A stretch of DNA of 8,009 bases from Nocardioidaceae bacterium (GTDB taxonomy: Bacteria > Actinomycetota > Actinomycetes > Propionibacteriales > Nocardioidaceae). The notes under the pieces were generated by a model. That model was not told the DNA's origin. It was given only the letters and a program-made list of their open reading frames with translations, and searched no databases. Positions 5,516-8,009 of the stretch are shown piece by piece. The stretch spans positions 1 to 8,009 of the forward strand of contig JACCZI010000267.1 of assembly GCA_013696015.1 (NCBI GenBank), in the 5' to 3' direction. Positions within the stretch are counted from its first letter, which is position 1; each line of letters starts with the position of its first letter. The position numbers and the translations under genes were made by a program.

Positions 5516-6375
5516 TTCAGCAGCCGGGACATGCGCCGGTCGGCCAGCGGCTTGCCGCCCGTCTGACAGGTCGGGCAGTACTGCAGCGACGAGCTCGCGA
5601 ACGACACCTCCGCCACCGTGTCGCCGCATGCCGGGCAGGGCAGGCCGGCGCGGCCGTGCACGCGCAGTCCCGACTTCTTCTCGCGCTTCAGCTCCGAGGC
5701 TGCCAGCCCCTCCGAGCGGGCGACCGCCTGCCGCAGGGTGTCACCGATCGCGGCGTACAACCTCGGGAGGTCTTCGCCCAACACGCTGCTGGCCGGCTTG
5801 AACGGGGACATCCTCGCGACGTGCAGGATCTCGTCGGAGTATGCGTTGCCGATGCCGGCTACCACCGACTGGTCGCGGAGCACCCCCTTGACCTGCGCCC
5901 GGCCGGCGGCGGACAGCAGCTCGGCGAGCACCTGCGGGGTGAAGTCGTCCGCGAGCGGGTCCGGGCCCAGCCGCGCCACACCCGGCAACTGCATCGGGTC
6001 ACGTACGGCGTAGACGGCCAACCGCTTCTGTGTGCCCGCCTCGGTGAGGTCGAAGCCGCTTCCGTCGTCGAGCTCAACCCGCATGGCCAACGGCCCCTTG
6101 CCCGGGCGCGGCGGCGCCTCGGGCACCTGGTCGTGCCAACGCAGCCAGCCGGCTCGCGCCAGATGGGTGACGAAATGCAGACCGCCGAGGTCGATGTCGA
6201 GGAACTTGCCGTGCCGGCCGACGCCCGCCACGAACAGGCCGGCCAGCGCGTCGAGCGGCGGGTCGAACGTCTTCAACGCGCTGAACGCGACTGGTCGGAC
6301 CCGGGCGAAGGCCCGACCATCGAGTCGAGCACGCAGGTCTGTGGCCAGCGCCTCGACCTCGGGCAGCTCAGGCAT
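5512..6375 (-). CDS. Fpg/Nei family DNA glycosylase-AP lyase (base-excision repair)
   Basis: The protein has 287 residues from ATG 6375. It begins MPELPEVEAL, where Pro2 is the catalytic N-terminal nucleophile after Met removal and Glu3 is the partner acid. GRHGKFLDI carries the conserved lysine K57. The helix-two-turn-helix region is SVVAGIGNAYSDEIL (170-184). A C-terminal zinc finger has ligands C247, C250, C267 and C270 (CPACG, YCPTCQ). The family cuts oxidised bases out of DNA and nicks the abasic site. Two DNA-contact positions of classical Fpg look altered. The finger arginine five residues before the third cysteine is Ser here (SSLQYC). The DPRRFG-like loop is replaced by LTEAGTQKR. 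It may therefore be a Nei-like or divergent subclass, so no gene symbol is given. It lies 25 bp after aat and is probably co-transcribed with it. Its ribosome binding site is weak. Confidence 0.93.
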   Translation of the reverse strand: MPELPEVEALATDLRARLDGRAFARVRPVAFSALKTFDPPLDALAGLFVAGVGRHGKFLDIDLGGLHFVTHLARAGWLRWHDQVPEAPPRPGKGPLAMRVELDDGSGFDLTEAGTQKRLAVYAVRDPMQLPGVARLGPDPLADDFTPQVLAELLSAAGRAQVKGVLRDQSVVAGIGNAYSDEILHVARMSPFKPASSVLGEDLPRLYAAIGDTLRQAVARSEGLAASELKREKKSGLRVHGRAGLPCPACGDTVAEVSFASSSLQYCPTCQTGGKPLADRRMSRLLK

Positions 6376-6400
6376 GGCTACCAGTCTGCCTCAAGGCCGC

Positions 6401-7090
6401 TCACCGCCAGATCGGCGGCAACGGCATCCGCAGCAGGACCTCGAGCCGAGTGAGGTACACGTCGCGCGAGATCTCTCGCGCCCCCAGGCTGCCCAGGTGC
6501 GGGGTCCACCACTGGACGTCGACCAGGCGCTCGCCGGCATCGTCGTCCTGCAGCAGCGCGACCAACGCAGTCAGCGCCACCTTCGAGGCGTCACGGCGGC
6601 GATGAAACATGGACTCCCCGGCGAACAAGCCACCCGCCGCGATGCCGTACAACCCGCCCACCAGGTCACCGTCCGGTGTCCGTGACTCGACCGAGTGCGC
6701 CCAGCCCAGCCGGTGCAGCTCGCAGTAGGCGTCACGGATCGCATCGTTGATCCAGGACCCCTGCCGGTCGGGGTTCGCGCAACCGGCTACCACGTCGTCG
6801 AAGGCGGTATCGACCGTCGTCTCGTACCGGCGACAGGACTGGCGCAGCGACCGGCTCACGCGCAGCTGGGACGGCTCGAGGACACCGCGCCACTCGGGCG
6901 ACCACCACACCATCGGTTCGACATCGGCCAGCGGCATCGGAAAGGCACCGGAGGTGTACGCGGCGATCAGCGTTTCAGGTGCCAGGTCTGCCCCGACGGC
7001 GACCACGTCCTCCTGCGGCCACCGGCGCGGGTCGAACTCCCAGCGTGAGCGCGGGAGCTGAGCGGGCACCCCGACATCATGCCGATACAT
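6401..7090 (-). CDS. aat: Leucyl/phenylalanyl-tRNA-protein transferase
   Basis: The enzyme moves Leu or Phe from its tRNA onto proteins with N-terminal Arg or Lys, marking them for ClpS-ClpAP-type degradation. The protein has 229 residues from ATG 7090, the normal size. Family blocks appear in order: VAVGADLAPETLIAAYTSGAFPMP (29-52), WWSP (62-65), GSWINDAIRDAYCELHRLGWAHSVE (111-135), LVGGLYGIAAGGLFAGESMFHRR (143-165), ASKVAL, DVQWWTPHLGSLGAREISRD (191-210). W113, E159 (in GESMF) and D191 (in DVQ) correspond to residues important in the E. coli enzyme. The frame stays open to 7459, but the extra residues lie over the divergent gene and do not resemble the family. The start codon lies inside a perfect palindrome and has no good ribosome binding site. 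GTG at 7069 is an alternative start. Confidence 0.96.
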   Translation of the reverse strand: MYRHDVGVPAQLPRSRWEFDPRRWPQEDVVAVGADLAPETLIAAYTSGAFPMPLADVEPMVWWSPEWRGVLEPSQLRVSRSLRQSCRRYETTVDTAFDDVVAGCANPDRQGSWINDAIRDAYCELHRLGWAHSVESRTPDGDLVGGLYGIAAGGLFAGESMFHRRRDASKVALTALVALLQDDDAGERLVDVQWWTPHLGSLGAREISRDVYLTRLEVLLRMPLPPIWR

Positions 7091-7098
7091 GTATCGGC
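7081..7098. promoter_or_regulatory. Perfect 18-bp palindrome over the aat start codon
   Basis: GCCGATACATGTATCGGC is its own reverse complement with no spacer. It lies in the 51-bp divergent spacer and covers the ATG (7088-7090) chosen for aat. For the plus-strand EcsC-family gene it sits at the -35 region of a possible TAGGCT -10 box (7110-7115). A dimeric regulator bound here could control both genes. I cannot name the regulator. Confidence 0.55.
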
Positions 7099-7109
7099 CC
7101 CGGTCCACG

Positions 7110-7115
7110 TAGGCT
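7110..7115 (+). promoter_or_regulatory. Possible -10 box of the EcsC-family gene
   Basis: TAGGCT fits TANNNT. Initiation near 7122 would leave a ~20-nt leader that includes the strong ribosome binding site GAGGAGGAGGT (7128-7138) before ATG 7142. No clear -35 box is seen. That place is taken by the palindrome. Confidence 0.35.
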
Positions 7116-7141
7116 TGGGCGGCGATCGAGGAGGAGGTCAG

Positions 7142-7834
7142 ATGGGTGTGCGCAGTTCCGCAGCACGGGCCTTGATCCCGATTGGTCTCAAGGTGGCACC
7201 CCAGCTGACGTCGTCGTACGTCCGCGAGGTGCTCGAGCGGGCGATCGACGGCGCTGGACCCATCAGGGGGGCCGCCGCCGCGGCGGACGCCAAGTTGCGG
7301 GCCGCGAACGGTGACGTCGACGCCGCCGTCGGCGACCTGATCGAGTCCCACGTCCGGATGGCCGGCGTCGAGGGCTTCGTCACCAACATCGGTGGCCTGG
7401 TGACGCTCGCGGTGTCGATCCCGGCCAACATCACCGGCCTGACGCTGCTGCAATGCCACCTGGTCGCGGGGATCGCCAGCCTGCGCGGCTACGACCTCGC
7501 CGACGCCCGGGTACGGAACGCCGTGCTGGCCTGCCTGCTCGGTGAGGACACCGTCCGCGGGCTGCTGAAGAACAAGCGCCTGCCGTCGACTCCCATGGCG
7601 CTCGCGACCTCACCGGTGCACGACCCGGAGCTGGACCGACGGATCGCGTCGGAGGTGACGACCGAGATGGTGGCCAAGATCGCGGGTCGCCACGCGGTCC
7701 TCGTCGTCGGCCGACGCATCCCTGTGCTGGGCGGTGGCGTGGGTGCGCTGACCGACGGTTACTCCACGTGGCAGATCGGCCGGTATGCCCGAGCCGAGTT
7801 CCGCGACCGCCGACGCCCGGTGCCGCCCGGCTAA
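7142..7834 (+). CDS. EcsC family protein
   Basis: The protein has 230 residues, started at ATG 7142, which follows an excellent ribosome binding site (GAGGAGGAGGT at 7128-7138). The frame is open from 7079, but that start has no such site and would sit in the palindrome. The central part carries the EcsC-like pattern: GFVTNIGGLVTLAVSIPANITGLTLLQCHLVAGIASLRGYDLADARVR (78-125), then a CLLGED turn. A glycine-rich hydrophobic stretch follows near 187-205 (VLVVGRRIPVLGGGVGALTDG). EcsC is named from the third gene of the Bacillus ecs ABC-transporter operon, but its molecular role is unclear. No EcsA/EcsB transporter genes lie nearby, so this is a solitary member. It is divergent from aat and its stop overlaps the end of the convergent gene on the right by 3 bp. 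Confidence 0.8.
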   Translation: MGVRSSAARALIPIGLKVAPQLTSSYVREVLERAIDGAGPIRGAAAAADAKLRAANGDVDAAVGDLIESHVRMAGVEGFVTNIGGLVTLAVSIPANITGLTLLQCHLVAGIASLRGYDLADARVRNAVLACLLGEDTVRGLLKNKRLPSTPMALATSPVHDPELDRRIASEVTTEMVAKIAGRHAVLVVGRRIPVLGGGVGALTDGYSTWQIGRYARAEFRDRRRPVPPG

Positions 7835-8009
7835 CGACGCAGCCGGCGGTAGACGCGCAGCCCGGCGCCGGCGACCCGCGGTCCCATCAGCTGCACGGCC
7901 CGGCGCTTGACCCGCTCCCGGCGGGCCCGCGGGCGGGGCCCGGCGTCGCTGGCCTCTGCGAGGTGCGCGAGCTCCAGCAGCAACGCCTCGACGACGGCGT
8001 AGGCCACGT
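7831..8009 (-). CDS. C-terminal fragment of an unidentified protein, truncated by the window edge
   Basis: A minus-strand frame is open from the right edge for 58 codons and ends with TAG at 7833-7831. The visible part begins VAYAVVEALLLELAHLAEASD, a probable helix. It continues with a strongly basic segment (RPRARRERVKRR) and ends VYRRLRR. Codon use is GC-rich at third positions, as in the other genes. I do not recognise the family from this tail. The stop overlaps that of the plus-strand EcsC-family gene (7831-7833 against 7832-7834), leaving no spacer for a terminator. A non-coding open frame cannot be excluded at this length. Confidence 0.55.
   Translation of the reverse strand, partial: VAYAVVEALLLELAHLAEASDAGPRPRARRERVKRRAVQLMGPRVAGAGLRVYRRLRR

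Noticed and set aside
4860..6453. Long plus-strand open frames opposite the AAA+ ATPase and glycosylase genes (4860-5504, 5506-6453)
   Set aside because: They are shadows caused by GC-rich third positions. Compositions are Arg/Gly/His-rich and no domain is recognisable, while the minus-strand genes have clear motifs.
7091..7459. N-terminal extension of aat to 7459
   Set aside because: The 123 extra residues are antisense to the EcsC-family gene, are unlike Aat proteins and make the protein far longer than the family.
1..8009. Mobile element, CRISPR, prophage, toxin-antitoxin or defence system
   Set aside because: No transposase, integrase, repeat-spacer array, terminal inverted repeats or paired small toxin genes were seen, and base composition looks even.

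Overview
The window is GC-rich throughout and reads as a chromosomal segment of an actinobacterium. The left edge is diagnostic. The 3' part of a proline-rich DUF3566 membrane protein is followed by tRNA-Ile(GAT), a 41-codon DLW-39-type gene and tRNA-Ala(TGC). In actinobacteria this run normally lies just downstream of gyrB-gyrA, close to the replication origin, so gyrA is expected just outside the left end (inference). Genus cannot be fixed from the sequence alone.

Layout. 1-1015, plus strand: DUF3566 gene, tRNA-Ile, DLW-39 gene, tRNA-Ala. 1016-1223: the largest gene-free spacer (208 bp), holding three hairpins and no gene. 1224-5447, minus strand, in transcription order from the right: an Orc1/Cdc6-like AAA+ ATPase with a probable leaderless GTG start; a zinc-ribbon four-helix membrane protein; a glycerophosphodiester phosphodiesterase sharing a 4-bp ATGA overlap with it; a small stand-alone GHKL (RsbW-like) ATPase; and a DUF5926/SEC-C protein. 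5448-5515: a compact array of inverted and direct GTCTAGC half-sites upstream of the AAA+ gene. 5512-7090, minus strand: aat (leucyl/phenylalanyl-tRNA-protein transferase) followed after 25 bp by an Fpg/Nei-type DNA glycosylase. 7081-7098: a perfect 18-bp palindrome over the aat start, in the divergent spacer facing an EcsC-family gene (7142-7834, plus). 7831-8009: the C-terminal end of an unidentified minus-strand gene, convergent with and overlapping the EcsC-family gene.

The genes are core or housekeeping in character: tRNA supply, base-excision repair, N-end-rule protein tagging and phospholipid-head-group turnover, with two possible regulatory ATPases. I see no insertion sequence, phage gene, CRISPR array, toxin-antitoxin pair or biosynthetic cluster. 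The points most worth a second look are regulatory: the half-site array and leaderless promoter of the AAA+ ATPase, the palindrome on the aat start codon, the tiny DLW-39 gene held between two tRNA genes, and the altered DNA-contact residues of the glycosylase. I found no convincing new multi-gene system.
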